A stretch of DNA of 64,000 nt from Callipepla californica brunnescens (GCA_023055505.1 JALIRH010000076.1:2058001-2122000); one strand, 5' to 3'; positions 33,287 through 46,776 are shown, counted from the stretch's first letter. The notes: generated by a model not told the origin, from the letters alone. Numbers and translations are program-made.

Positions 33287-36200
33287 AAGGCCTAACCTTT
33301 CTCTCACCCTAACAATCAAAGAAAACCTATTCCTAAACCTAATCCTAAATCTAGTCCTAACCCTAACCCTCACCCTTAATCTAACCCCAACCCCCACCCA
33401 GAAGCTAACACTTAGCATTGTACAATACCTAAACGTACCCCTAATCCTTATCACTAAACCTAAAAGGAACCTGAAACATAGTGCTAAATCCGAACCCTAA
33501 CCCTGAAGACTAACGCTAACAATGAACCAATTCCTATACCTTTTCCTTCCTCCAAATTGATTCCTAGCACTAACCCTAACCCTACATTAACCCTATCCTA
33601 ACCCTAACCCTAACCCTAGCCCTAAACTACATTAACCCTAACCCTAACCCTTACCCTAACCCTAGCCCTAACCTAACTCTAACCCTAACCCTAACCCTAA
33701 ACCTAATGCTAACCCTTACCCTACCCTAACCCTAACCCTACCATACCCTAACCCTAACCTACCCTAACACTAACCCTAACCCTAACCCTAATTCCTAACC
33801 CTTACCTTAACTATATCACAATCCCTATCCTAATTCTTACCCTAACCCTAACCCTTACCTAACCCTAACCCTAACCCTAACCCTAACTCTCACCTTAACC
33901 CTAACCCTAACCCTAACCTAACCCTAACCCTAACCCTAACCCTAACCGTAACCCTAACCCTAACCCTAACCCTAACCCTAACCCTAACCCTAACCCTAAC
34001 CTCAACCCTAACCCTAACTCTAACCTTAACCCTAAACCTAACAATAAATTTAACCCTAACCCTAACACTAACCCTAACCCTAATTTTACCCTAACCCTAA
34101 GCATACCCTAACCCTAACCCTAACCCTAACCCTAACCCCAACCCTAACCTAACCCTAACCCTAACCCTAACCCTAACCCTACCCTAACCCTAACCCTAAC
34201 CCTAACCCTAACCCTAACCCTAACCCTAACCCTAACCCTAACAATAAATTTAACCTTAACCCTAACCCTAACCCTAACCCTACCCTAACCCTAACCCTAA
34301 CCCTAACCCTAACCCTAACCCTAACCCTAACCCTAACCCTAACCCTAAGCCTACCCTAACCCTAACCCTAACCCTAACCCTAACCCTAACCCTTACCCTA
34401 ACCCTAGCCTAACCCAAACCCTAACCCTAACCCTACCCTAACCCTAACCCTAACCCTAACCCTACCCCTAACCCTACTTTACCCTAACCCTAATCCTAAC
34501 ACTAACTCTAACTTTATTCCTTACCCTAACACTAATCCAATCCCGAACCCTAACCCTAATCCTAGCCCTAACTCTAACTTTATTCGTAACCCTACCCCTA
34601 ATCCAAACAATAACCCTTACCCTAATCAAACCCTATCCCTATTCCTAACCCTTACCCTAACCGTATCACAATCCCTATCCTAACTCTTACCATAACCCAA
34701 ACCCTAACCTAACCCTAACCCTAACCCTAACCCTATCCCTAACCCTTACCCTAACCCTAACCCTACCCTAACCTTAACTCTACCCTAACCGTATCCCTAC
34801 CCTAACCCTAACCCTAATCCTAGCCCTTACTCTAACTTTATTCCTAACCCTACCCCTGATCCAAACACTAACCCTAACCTTAATGTAACCCTAATCCTAT
34901 TCCTAACCCTTACCCTAACTGTATCCCATTCCCTATCCTAACTCTTACCATAACCCTAACCCTGATGCTAATGCTAACCCTAACCCTGAATCTAACCCTT
35001 ACCCTAACCCTATCCCTTACCCAGAAGCTAACACTTAGCGTTGTACAATACCTAACCGTACCCTAACCCTATCCCTAAACCTAAAAGGAACCCAAACTCT
35101 AACCCTAAATCTGTCCCTGAGCCTAACCTTCAACCTTACCCTAACCTTAACCCTAACCCTGTTCCATTCTCTAAACATATCTGTAAGCATTACCTTCATC
35201 CTAACTCGAACTCTACCCTAACCCTATCCCTTTGACCCCAACACAAAACCCAGATTGAGCCTGACCCTAACCTAGGTAGCATAAAGTGTATGTAGGGTGA
35301 ATTTGAGTTTTAGGGTCAAAGTTAAATTGTTAGTTTTAGGGTTAGGGTGAAGGATTGCTTTAGTTCTAGTATTAGGGTGTTTGGGGTTAGGGTTAGGGTA
35401 AGGATTTTGGAGTGGATTAGGTTTAGGGTCAGGTTTGGGGGAGTTTTGGGGTTAGGGTTAGATTTAGGATTAGGGTTAGCAAAAAAGGTGTTTTAGTTTT
35501 AGTTTAGGTTAGTGCTAGGATTAGGTTGAGTGTTCTTGTGAAGTTTAGGTTTAGGGTTAGGTTTAGGTTTAGATTGAGGTTTAGGGTAAGGAGTAGGGTT
35601 AATTTGACTTTTAGGGTCAGAGTAGAGTTAAGTCGTGTTAGGGTTAAGGTTAAGAACAGGATTCAGATTCCAATTAGGTTTTGGGTTCCTACTAGGGATA
35701 GGCCTCAAATTAGTGTTAAGGTTAGGGTTAGGGTTAGGTATAGGGAAAGGGTTAGTGTTAAGGCCAGGGCAAGTGTATGGTTTAGGGTAAAGATTGGATT
35801 TAGGGTTAGGTTTAGATGTAGGTTTGGTTTGATCGTTAGGGTGTGAGAAGGCACCGGCCTTGGATTTCATTTGGAGATTGGGTAAGGTTTAGGAATAGGA
35901 ATAACATTGGTGTTTAAAAGATGATTAGTGTTAGTATTAGGGATAGGGTTACGGTTAGAGTTTAGTTAGGGTTGTTAGTTTTAGAGTGAGGGATAAGGGT
36001 ATGGTTTGGTCTAGTACTTGGGTTAGGGTTTGGGATAGTCCTAGCATTAGTGTTAGGGTTAGGGTTCCGTTAGGGTTGTGGTAATCTGATGCTAGGTGTC
36101 GGGATTAGGGTTGTGCTTAAATGTGGGTTTGGTTTGAGGGTCAGAGTTAGGGTTAGGGTAGAGTTAGAATTAGGGTAAGAGTTAGGATTAGGTTTAGGAT

Positions 36201-36957
36201 TAGGATAAAGATTAGGTTAGGATTAGTGTTGGCTTTAGGGTTGTGTCTGGGAGAAGGGTTAGTGTTAGGGATAGACTTAGGGTAAGAGTAAGTGTTAGGA
36301 ATAGGCATAGGTTTTGGGAAAGTTTCAGAGTTTGGACTGGATTTATGATTAGGGTTAGGGACAAAGATTTTTTGAGATTTGTGATTAGATTTAGGGAGAA
36401 AAGTAGGCTGACTTGTGGTGTTAGCAGTAGGTTTAGGTTTAGGTTTAGGTTTAGGATTCCATTTGTATTTATTGATCGAGGTTGGGTTAGTTGGAGTGTA
36501 AAGGTCAGAGTAGGGTTAGGCCTTGGGATAGGGTTAAGGTTTGGAATAGGATTAGGATTCAAATGATGTTACGGGTTGGTGTTAGGGTTAGGGAAAGGTT
36601 AGGATCAGGGTTGAGGTCAGGGTTAGGTATAGGAAAAGGGTTAGTGTTAGGGCTAGGGCAATTGGAAGGGTTAGGCTTAGGCTTAGATATTAGGGTTAGG
36701 TTTAGGCGGAGGTTTGGTTCGAGTGTCAGGGTGAGAGAAGGGGTAGGCCTGGGGTTTGGTTTTGGGTTACATCATACAAATCATCCCATACATTAGCTGG
36801 GGTGGGAGGTGCAAGGAACAGCCAGCAAAGTGCTGAGTTCATTCCAATCAGAGGACCTGAAGATCGGGTAGCTACTATCAAACCGTTTGTGTTGCCAATT
36901 CCGATGATATTTATGGGGCCCTGATGTTATGGTTCAGTGGGGAGTCACTATCAAGTC
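33287..36957. repeat. Telomere-like unit P, copy 2
   Basis: Second copy, 3,671 bp, offset 5,180 bp from copy 1 over the unique parts (for example the same frames at 30,346 and 35,526). Differences are rare single bases, such as 30,816 versus 35,996, plus hexamer-array length. It ends in the same 188-bp ERV protease fragment (36,770-36,957). Confidence 0.92.
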
Positions 36958-38466
36958 CAAACCCAATCCAAACCCCAAACCTACTCCTATTCCTAAACCT
37001 TATCTTAACCCTAAACCAAACCCAAACCCAAGGCCCTCCCCTTCTCTCAGCCTAACACTCAAACTAACCTAAACCCGAAACTAACCCTACATTTATCCTA
37101 ATCTTATCCATATTCTAAGGCCTAACCCTACTCTGACCAGAAAGCTCATGTTGTCTAAAATCTACCCCTTACCTAAAACCTAAATCGACAAAAAAACCTA
37201 ACCCGAAACCTCAACCTAACTCTTCTCCTAACTAGAACACCAGCACTTCACCTTACCCTAACTGGAAACCTAGGACTAAATCCTTACCTTGTCCAGAACC
37301 CTATTCCTAACCCAAACCAGAATTCTAACCTCTACCCTAACCAAAACCCTTCCCCTAAACCTAAACCTAATGCTACCCTCAACCAAACCCTAGCCCTAAA
37401 TCCTACCCTAAAACCAACACCACGTTTAAGCTCAAACCTCAAGCCTCAAAGAAAGCATCAGATTACCGCAGATCTCACCTAACACTAACCCCAATCCAAT
37501 CCCTACTACTAACCCCAAACCCAATCCAAACACCAAAACTATTCCTATTCCTAAACCTAACACTAAGCCAGAACCAAACCCAAGGCCTACCCCTTCTCTC
37601 AGCCTGACACTCAAACTAACCTAGACCTGAACGCAACGCTAAATCAAATACTAAAACTCACCCTTAGCCAAGGCCCTTTTAGGACCCTTCCCTGGTCCTA
37701 AAACTAAAGAGAACCCTTCATCTACATCCCTAACCCTTACCCTAAACCTAAATCTACACCAAAACCTAACCCTAACCCTAACATGTCTTCTAACTGTAAA
37801 ACTAACGCTTCACCTAACCCGAACTAAAACCCCAGGACTAAACCTTACCTAACACCTAGCTATATTCCTAACCCTATCCTGAAACCTAACGTTAACCCTA
37901 ACCCTAAAAACAACTTGGAACCAAACCCTAACCCTAACCTAACCCTTATCAGAACCCTAAATCTAATCCTAACCGTTACCTCAATTTAACTCCAATTCTT
38001 CCTGAAATCTAAATGGGACCTTCAAACCAACCCCAGATTGAAGCCCAACCCTAAACCTAACACAAAGCATTAGATTACCACAGCCATCACCTAACTCTAA
38101 CCCCAGCCTTAACGCTAATACTATCCCAAACACTATTCCAATTCCTAAACCCAACACAAACCCAAAAACACAAAGCCTACAATTCTCACAGCCTAACACT
38201 GAAAGGAAACCTAAATCTTACCCTAACTCTAAAACTAATCCAAAGCATGACCACAATTTAAACTCTAAATCTACCTTCAAACTAAAGCTGACCCTAACAC
38301 CAACCTCAAGTAAAAGCCCAACCCTAAGCCTAACACAAAGCATTAGATTACCACAACGCTCACCTAACTTCTAACCCCCACCCTAACACTAATACTAAAG
38401 CAATCAGATTCCAAATACTAACCCAATTCCTATTCTGAAACCCAAAACTATTCCAAAAACAAACCC
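36958..38466. repeat. Telomere-like unit Q, copy 2
   Basis: Same 1,509-bp segment as 31,778-33,286, nearly identical. Confidence 0.92.
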
Positions 38467-41400
38467 AAGGCCTAACCTTTCTCTCACCCTAACAATCAAA
38501 GAAAACCTATTCCTAAACCTAATCCTAAATCTAGTCCTAACCCTAACCCTCACCCTTAATCTAACACCAACCCCCACCCAGAAGCTAACACTTAGCATTG
38601 TACAACACCTAAACGTACCCCTAATCCTTATCACTAAACCTAAAAGGAACCTGAAACATAGTGCTAAATCCGAACCCTAACCCTGAAGACTAACGCTAAC
38701 AATGAACCAATTCCTATACCTTTTCCTTCCTCCAAATTGATTCCTAGCACTAACCCTAACCCTACATTAACCCTATCCTAACCCTAACCCTAACCCTAGC
38801 CCTAAACTACATTAACCCTAACCCTAACCCTAACCCTAACCCTAGCCCTAACCTAACTCTAATCCTAACCCTAACCCTAAACCTAATGCTAACCCTTACC
38901 CTACCCTAACCCTAACCCTACCATACCCTAACCCTAACCTACCCTAACACTAACCCTAACCCTAACCCTAATTCCTAACCCTTACCTTAACTGTATCACA
39001 ATCCCTATCCTAATTCTTACCCTAACCCTAACCCTTACCTAACCCTAACCCTAACCCTAACCCTTACCTAACCCTAACCCTAACCCTAACTCTCACCTTA
39101 ACCCTAACCCTAACCCTAACCTAACCCTAACCCTAACCCTTACCTAACCCTAACCCTAACCCTAACCCTAACCTCAACCCTAACCCTAACTCTAACCTTA
39201 ACCCTAAACCTAACAATAAATTTAACCCTAACCCTAACCCTAACCCTAACCCTAATTTTACCCTAACCCTAAGCATACCCTAACCCTAACCCTAACCCTA
39301 ACCCTAACCCTAACCCTAACCCCAACCCTAACCTAACCCTAACCCTAACCCTAACCCTAACCCTACCCTAACCCTAACCCTAACCCTCTCCCTAACAATA
39401 AATTTAACCTTAACCGTAACCCTAACCCTAACCCTAACAATAAATTTAACCTTAACCCTAACCCTAACACTAACCCTAACCCTAACCCTAACCCTAACCC
39501 TAACCCTAACCCTAACCCTAACCCTACCCTAACCCTAACCCTTACCCTAACCCTAACCCTAACCCTTACCCTAACCCTAGCCTAACCCAAACCCTAACCC
39601 TAACCCTACCCTAACCCTAACCCTAACCCTAACCCTACCCCTAACCCTACTTTACCCTAACCCTAATCCTAACACTAACTCTAACTTTATTCCTTACCCT
39701 AACACTAATCCAATCCCGAACCCTAACCCTAATCCTAGCCCTAACTCTAACTTTATTCGTAACCCTACCCCTAATCCAAACAATAACCCTTACCCTAATC
39801 AAACCCTATCCCTATTCCTAACCCTTACCCTAACCGTATCACAATCCCTATCCTAACTCTTACCATAACCCAAACCCTAACCTTACCCTAACCGTAACCC
39901 TAACCCTATCCCTAACCCTTACCCTAACTCTAACCCTACCCTAACCTTAACTCTACCCTAACCGTATCCCTACCCTAACCCTAACCCTAATCCTAGCCCT
40001 TACTCTAACTTTATTCCTTACCCTACCCCTGATCCAAACACTAACCCTAACCTTAATGTAACCCTAACCCTATTCCTAACCCTTACCCTAACTGTATCCC
40101 ATTCCCTATCCTAACTCTTACCATAACCCTAACCCTGATGCTAATGCTAACCCTAACCCTGAATCTAACCCTTACCCTAACCCTATCCCTTACCCAGAAG
40201 CTAACACTTAGCGTTGTACAATACCTAACCGTACCCTAACCCTATCCCTAAACCTAAAAGGAACCCAAACTCTAACCCTAAATCTGTCCCTGAGCCTAAC
40301 CTTCAACCTTACCCTAACCTTAACCCTAACCCTGTTCCATTCTCTAAACATATCTGGAAGCATTACCTTCATCCTAACTCGAACTCTACCCTAACCCTAT
40401 CCCTTTGACCCCAACACAAAACCCAGATTGAGCCTGACCCTAACCTAGGTAGCATAAAGTGTATGTAGGGTGAATTTGAGTTTTAGGGTCAAAGTTAAAT
40501 TGTTAGTTTTAGGGTTAGGGTGAAGGATTGCTTTAGTTCTAGTATTAGGGTGTTTGGGGTTAGGGTTAGGGTAAGGATTTTGGAGTGGATTAGGTTTAGG
40601 GTCAGGTTTGGGGGAGTTTTGGGGTTAGGGTTAGATTTAGGATTAGGGTTAGCAAAAAAGGTGTTTTAGTTTTAGTTTAGGTTAGTGCTAGGATTAGGTT
40701 GAGTGTTCTTGTGAAGTTTAGGTTTAGGGTTAGGTTTAGGTTTAGATTGAGGTTTAGGGTAAGGAGTAGGGTTAATTTGACTTTTAGGGTCAGAGTAGAG
40801 TTAAGTCGTGTTAGGGTTAAGGTTAAGAACAGGATTCAGATTCCAATTAGGTTTTGGGTTCCTACTAGGGATAGGCCTCAAATTAGTGTTAAGGTTAGGG
40901 TTAGGGTTAGGTATAGGGAAAGGGTTAGTGTTAAGGCCAGGGCAAGTGTATGGTTTAGGGTAAAGATTGGATTTAGGGTTAGGTTTAGATGTAGGTTTGG
41001 TTTGATCGTTAGGGTGTGAGAAGGCACCGGCCTTGGATTTCATTTGGAGATTGGGTAAGGTTTAGGAATAGGAATAACATTGGTGTTTAAAAGATGATTA
41101 GTGTTAGTATTAGGGATAGGGTTACGGTTAGAGTTTAGTTAGGGTTGTTAGTTTTAGAGTGAGGGATAGGGGTATGGTTTGGTCTAGTACTTGGGTTAGG
41201 GTTTGGGATAGTCCTAGCATTAGTGTTAGGGTTAGGGTTCCGTTAGGGTTGTGGTAATCTGATGCTAGGTGTCGGGATTAGGGTTGTGCTTAAATGTGGG
41301 TTTGGTTTGAGGGTCAGAGTTAGGGTTAGGGTAGAGTTAGAATTAGGGTAAGAGTTAGGATTAGGTTTAGGATTAGGATAAAGATTAGGTTAGGATTAGT

Positions 41401-42130
41401 GTTGGCTTTAGGGTTGTGTCTGGGAGAAGGGTTAGTGTTAGGGATAGACTTAGGGTAAGAGTAAGTGTTAGGAATAGGCATAGGTTTTGGGAAAGTTTCA
41501 GAGTTTGGACTGGATTTATGATTAGGGTTAGGGACAAAGATTTTTTGAGATTTGTGATTAGATTTAGGGAGAAAAGTAGGCTGACTTGTGGTGTTAGCAG
41601 TAGGTTTAGGTTTAGGTTTAGGTTTAGGATTCCATTTGTATTTATTGATCGAGGTTGGGTTAGTTGGAGTGTAAAGGTCAGAGTAGGGTTAGGCCTTGGG
41701 ATAGGGTTAAGGTTTGGAATAGGATTAGGATTCAAATGATGTTACGGGTTGGTGTTAGGGTTAGGGAAAGGTTAGGATCAGGGTTGAGGTCAGGGTTAGG
41801 TATAGGAAAAGGGTTAGTGTTAGGGCTAGGGCAATTGGAAGGGTTAGGCTTAGGCTTAGATATTAGGGTTAGGTTTAGGCGGAGGTTTGGTTCGAGTGTC
41901 AGGGTGAGAGAAGGGGTAGGCCTGGGGTTTGGTTTTGGGTTACATCATACAAATCATCACATACGTTAGCTGGGGTGGGTGGTGCAAGGAACAGCCAGCA
42001 AAGTGCTGAGTTCATTCCAATCAGAGGACCTGAAGATCGGGTAGCTACTATCAAACCGTTTGTGTTGCCAATTCCGATGATATTTATGGGGCCCTGATGT
42101 TATGGTTCAGTGGGGAGTCACTATCAAGTC
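38467..42130. repeat. Telomere-like unit P, copy 3
   Basis: Third copy, 3,664 bp, offset 5,173 bp from copy 2 over the unique parts. Instead of returning to Q, it runs from the ERV protease fragment straight into ERV reverse transcriptase at 42,131. It is therefore the copy with the original right flank. Confidence 0.92.
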
Positions 42131-43611
42131 AGATTTTCGGGAGGGGCCATTGAGAGGTGCGACGCCCTTAAGCTAATATGGAAAACAGATACCCCTAGAT
42201 GGGTGGATCAATGGCCCCTTCCGCTAGAAAAACTTGGCGCCCTCCAAGACTTGGTAGCGGAACAATTAGCAAAAGGACATACTGTACCTCCACTAATCCT
42301 TGGAACTCACCTGGATTTGTCATTAAGAAACAAACTGGTCAATGGCGCTTGTTCCATGACCTCAGAAAAATGAATGATGCTCTGGAAAATATGGGAGCCC
42401 TTCAACCAGGCCTCCTGTCACCCACTATGATTCCCCGAGACTGGCATTTGACTGGCACTGATCTTCAAGACTGCTTTTTTAATAGTCCATTACACCCTGA
42501 GGATGCCCCTCCATTTGCTTTTTCAGTTCCAAGCATCAACATGCAAGCCCCGTTGCAGAGATACCAGTGGGTTGTGCTGCCACAAGGAATGAAAAATAGC
42601 CCCACCATTTGTCAGTGGTATGTAGCTAAAGTGCTTAGCCCCATTCCAGACACAATGCCAAATGTTTTATCGTATCATTAGATGGACGACATCTTAGTGG
42701 CCGCGCAACATCACGAGATCATGGAGGAAGCAGTAGCCCTCCTTACAACTGCTGTTAATTCGGCAGGTTTCTGTATTGCGCCTGAAAAAATGCAGAAAAC
42801 ATCACCATGGAAATATTTAGGCTGGTGCATCAGAGCCCAGACTATCATTCCCTAGCCCTTACAAAGACAAACTGATGTGAAAAATTGACACGATGTACAA
42901 AAATGGTTGGGATCAATTAACTGGGTCTGAGCGCTCTTGGGTATCTCTAATGCAGACTTGTATCCTCTTTTGGAACTACTGAAAGGGGATTCTGATTTAC
43001 ACTCTCCCTGCCGTCTTGGCTCTGAAGTGGCTAGTGCCTTGCAAAAAGTTGCTGCAGCTAGCACTAACAGACAAGCTCATCGGTGTGCCCCGGAGTTACC
43101 TTTTTTTCTAATGATCCTCAACCCTGCTCGACAACCTCATGCGCTAATTTTTCAGTGGGATTTTCAAAGGCCAGACCCACTATTAATTATTGAATGGATT
43201 TTTTTGCCAAACCAGTTGACAAAGACAATCCTGACACAGCATGAGATGTTTGCTTCCCTGAGAATCAAAGCTAGGCAGCGCTTGCTGATGTTATCAGGGG
43301 TAGACTTTTCCTCTAGTTGTTTACCTGTGACAAATGTGTATTTACAATGGCTTGATCAGCAAGCAGATGCCTTTAGCATGGCATTGGCAAGCTATACAGG
43401 CAGCCTTACTTCCCACGCACCGTCACACAAGCTATTGAACCTCAATGTTCACTTCACATCCACACCAAAAAGAAGTGATCAGCTGCTGCAGGCCCTTACC
43501 AGATTACGGATGGGTCTGGAAGATCACACAAATCAGTTATTTGATGGTGGGATAATCAACAGAAGCAATGGGATTCGGATATTGAAATTGTTTCTGGTTC
43601 TCCACAAATAG
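42131..43611 (+). pseudogene. ERV reverse transcriptase and RNase H remnant
   Basis: RT begins WPLPLEKLGALQDL in one frame and shifts to another at about 42,290 (NSPGFVIKKQTGQWRLFHDL). It continues through LPQGMKNSPTICQWYVA to the catalytic box, where a TAG stop (42,679-42,681) directly precedes MDD. Further stops lie near 42,855 and 42,930. A 224-codon frame (42,937-43,611) covers the thumb, connection and RNase H region with little conservation. It is non-functional as written. Confidence 0.85.
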
Positions 43612-44735
43612 TGGAACCAGCTGCTGTTGTCCGAGTTTTTTGGAAATGGTCCACACCTTTCAATCCTATTACCGACTCAGCTTCTGTTGCAGGAATTGTT
43701 CAGCGAGCAGAAGCATCCATATTACGCAATATTTCTCACTCTTCATTGTTTATTTTCTTCCAGGAACTTTTTTTTTTTAGACTCCCGCACTCATCCTTAT
43801 TTTGTAATGCACATCCGCTCACACACATCTTTACCTGGTTTCACGGCAGAAGGGAATCTCAAGCTGATATGTCCGTGTTTTACCAGACCGAATAGCGCAA
43901 GCTAAACTTAGCCACTCCTTCTTTCATCAGAATGCTGGAGGTCTTAAACGACAGTCTGGGCTTACCTCCCAACAAGCATCAAACATTACAGCGGTATGTC
44001 CCGACTGCCAGAGGCATTCTTTCCCATCAATAGCAGGGGGGGTTAACCCCAGAGATCTGCAGAGCCTCCAGCTATGGCAAATGGATGTCACACATTACCC
44101 ATGGTTTGGTAAGCTGAAATATACACATTCCTCGATTGATACTTTTTCCGGAGCTTTATTTTCCTCTTGTCATACAGGAGAAAAGGCACGAGATGTTCGC
44201 AAGCGTTTGCTGCGTGCTTTTGCTACATTAGGTATCCCTTCCCAATTAAAAACAGATCATGGTCCTGCATATACCTCCGCTGCGACAAAAGCCTTCCTGG
44301 ATTCTTGGGGCATTATGCACATCACCGCGATCCCTCATTCCCCTTCAGGTCAATTGAGCGGTCACACCAATCTTTAAAGTGTCTATTAGCACAACAGAAA
44401 GGGGGAATGGGAGCTTCCCCTCCTGAGGAGCGACTACATAAAGCTCTTTATGTTTTCACTTTTTGAATTCTTCTCTGCTAGATACCAATCCCCCGATAGT
44501 CCGACATTTTAGTTCGAATATCACATTGGAAAGAAGAATCAAGGCTCCGGTGTTGATTCGCCACCCAGAAACAGGTATGATAATGGGGCCATATCCTCTT
44601 GTCACATGGGGGAGAGGTTATGCTTGTGTCTCCACAGGAAAAGGCCCCAGGTGGATTCCTGCGAAGAACGTGAAACCATACCGCGAGGAACAGACTTGGT
44701 CGACAACAGATGAAAACACAACCAAGGAAGGATGA
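43612..44735 (+). pseudogene. ERV integrase remnant
   Basis: An HHCC zinc-binding region (His at 43,913, Cys pair ending 44,008) leads into a catalytic core with QMDVTHYPWFG (first Asp) and KTDHGPAYTS (second Asp). A frameshift near 44,350 moves the region that should carry the catalytic Glu into another frame, where it reads ERSHQSLK. The C-terminal SH3-like part (44,463-44,735) has PLVTWGRGYACV and WIPAKNVKP. The N-terminal part before 43,900 is also frame-broken. Confidence 0.85.
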
Positions 44736-44812
44736 GACCAGCTACTGTATGGACTTGACTTCTTGAAATTTCAGGACTCTCTACTGGTTTTATTACCCTC
44801 CCAAAAACGAAT

Positions 44813-45895
44813 GTGTGGCTTACACTTGCTAATATTACTCATCAGGAAACACTTTGCTTAGCCACTGCAACTGCACAAAATCCCTTCTCTACCCGCTTGG
44901 TGGGCTTTCCCATAGACGAGTGGCCAATCCCTGGTCCCTCACGAGCAATCTTTACTGGCACAAATTCGGTAGATAATTGGGATGGATGGGTTCCATATCT
45001 TCTGTCTTCCAAATTAGAGCCACAAGAAATAGATTTCTTAGGATCTATAAAAATGGACTTCTGCCTGAGATTCCATTCTACTGGAAAAAATAAAACCAAA
45101 CTATGGGATGTCAGTCCCGTAGACACAGCCATCAATAACCAAACTCTGTGGTGTAATTACACCTCACCCAGCCTTTCAAAATCAGTAAATGCTCCTTTAC
45201 AGTTACCAGATGGAGTTTTCCGTAGTTGCGCTGACCGGGCATGGCCTGCCATTCCTTCTTACATTAGAGGTGGGCCATGTAGTCTCGGGCGTTTAACCAT
45301 CCTTACCCGAAATGAGACAACTGTCTTGCAATGGAGAAAGAAATATTCTCATCACCGTTTTAGGAGAATGACCCACACCTTCAGATCAGATTGTGATGAT
45401 AACATGAAGTTTTGGAACAGGGAGACCATAGGAGCCGTTTCCTTTTTCACACCGCAGGTTGCTGTTGCTAAAGCTTTGGCAACACTGAACAAACTGGGTT
45501 CTTGCTTAGCAAAACAAGGAAATGCCACTAGTTTAGCTTTAACAGGTCTTTTACTTGATGCGGACAGTGTCAGACATGCTGCGCCACAAAATTGCGTTGC
45601 TACTGATTTCCTACTTCTGGCGCAAGGCCATGGCTGGGAGGATTTCGAAGGAATGTGCTGCATGAACCTGTCAGAACATTCCGTTTTAATTCAAGCAAGT
45701 ATCAAGACCATACGGGATGGAGTGAAGAAACTGCAGGAACAGAGGGATTGGGACTGGTTGGACAAATTATTCTCGGGATGGGGGTCTCACCGGATGGCTC
45801 CACAGTATCTTAAAAATGATGTGCTACATTGCGATGATCGTTGTAACGCTTTTGCTGTTACTTCCTTGCATTTTACAATGTGCGCAAAAAGATGA
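44813..45895 (+). pseudogene. ERV envelope remnant, 360 codons open, defective
   Basis: An open frame covering the C-terminal SU and most of TM. It has several N-glycosylation sequons (NIT, NKT, NQT, NYT, NET, NAT, NLS) and an alpharetrovirus-like TM ectodomain with GMCC. In the C-x6-CC motif the first cysteine position is Trp (TGG at 45,635-45,637). A frameshift before the C-terminus leaves a polar tail in frame, while the membrane-anchor-like hydrophobic stretch (about 45,808-45,880) lies in a different frame. The SU N-terminus and signal peptide are not recognisable. It should not yield a normal Env. Confidence 0.8.
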
Positions 45896-45924
45896 TTGAC
45901 AATGCTACAAAGAAAATACTCATA

Positions 45925-45941
45925 ACAGAAAGGGGGAGAAG
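45925..45941 (+). other. Polypurine tract
   Basis: CAGAAAGGGGGAGAAG directly precedes the TGGGTGATG start of the 3' LTR. It is the expected plus-strand primer site. Confidence 0.8.
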
Positions 45942-46308
45942 TGGGTGATGGCAAAAGTGGGAGTCAGACGGAACTGTTAGCTAAGCAGGAATCAGGCCAT
46001 AAACCTTGGACGTAGGCTGTGTAAAGATAAGCTGATAAGCTTGAGACAACCATGTCTAAGGAGTGAAAAGAAATAGAAGACAGTAATGGATAGCAATAAG
46101 AAACTGTTTGTTTAGATGACTAGGAGTGTTTTATATTCTTGACCTGTTAACACTGAGGAGTGTAAATTCCCTCAATTAGATCCTTGCAGCTTCCCCCAGT
46201 TAGATCCTAACACACACTGCTTCTCTGTCTATCTAAGCTTTGAGTTGTTGCTTAATAAATGGAACATTAGCTAGCATCAAGCTGGGTTCCCGACCCTTCA
46301 TTGTAACA
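45942..46308 (+). mobile_element. 3' LTR of the class II ERV
   Basis: A 367-bp LTR from TGGGTGATGG to CATTGTAACA with TG...CA ends and AATAAA at 46,254-46,259. The 10-bp minisatellite starts at once on the right. No target duplication can be tested because the left end of the provirus is missing. Confidence 0.88.
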
Positions 46309-46436
46309 GTCTGTGGGTCTCTCTGGGTCCCGCTATGGGTCCCAATATGGTTTGCTGTGGGTCACTGTGGGTCCTGCTATGGGTCGCTGTGGGTCTCTAT
46401 ATGCCCCAGGAGATCCCTAAGGGGCTGCAGTTCCCC

Positions 46437-46470
46437 TCCACGCCACCAGGGGAGGGGGCGCTCTCACGTG
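46437..46470 (+). promoter_or_regulatory. CTCF-like motif 1 (interrupted)
   Basis: CCACCAGGGGAGGGGGCGCTC inside the conserved module. It carries a short G-rich insertion compared with the third copy, which would disturb the core. It is followed by CACGTGATGTC. Confidence 0.35.
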
Positions 46471-46750
46471 ATGTCTCTGTGCCTTCCTATTGCTCTCTGA
46501 GGTTTTCTATGGGTCGCTGTGGGTCCCGGCATGGGTTGCTTTGGGTCAAGCTGTGGGTCACTGTGGGTCGCTGTGGGTCTCGCTATGGGTCACTGTGGGT
46601 TGCTGTGGTTTGCTATGAGTCTCTATGGGTTGCTGTGGGTCGCTGTGGGTCACGCTATGGGTCCCAATAGGGTTCGCTGTGGGTCGGTGTGGGTCCTGCT
46701 ATGGGTCTCTACGTGCCCCAGGAGATCCCTAAGGGGCTGCAGTTCCCCTT

Positions 46751-46776
46751 CACGCCACCAGAGGGAGCTCTCACAT
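46751..46776 (+). promoter_or_regulatory. CTCF-like motif 2 (degenerate)
   Basis: GCCACCAGAGGGAGCTCTC keeps the CCACCAGAGGG half of the consensus but has a changed 3' half. Same flanking module as the others. Confidence 0.4.

Larger units (their letters stand above)
41943..46308 (+). mobile_element. Class II (alpha/beta-related) ERV, 5'-truncated provirus
   Basis: A plus-strand provirus remnant with, in order, the protease C-terminus, RT, RNase H, integrase, env, polypurine tract and 3' LTR. No 5' LTR, gag or primer site is present; it begins where TTAGGG-like DNA ends at about 41,943. Every gene carries stops or frameshifts, so it is defective. Class assignment rests on the MDD-type RT, integrase features and an alpharetrovirus-like transmembrane Env region. 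Confidence 0.88.

Noticed and set aside
23808..42000. Arg/Val- or Leu/Gly-rich and Asn/Pro-rich ORFs (for example 30,346-30,666) conserved in three copies
   Set aside because: Conservation reflects the recent 5.2-kb duplication, and the peptides are translations of degenerate TTAGGG/CCCTAA.
15263..46308. A complete or functional retrovirus
   Set aside because: All three ERVs are truncated and carry stops or frameshifts; none has two LTRs around a full gene set.
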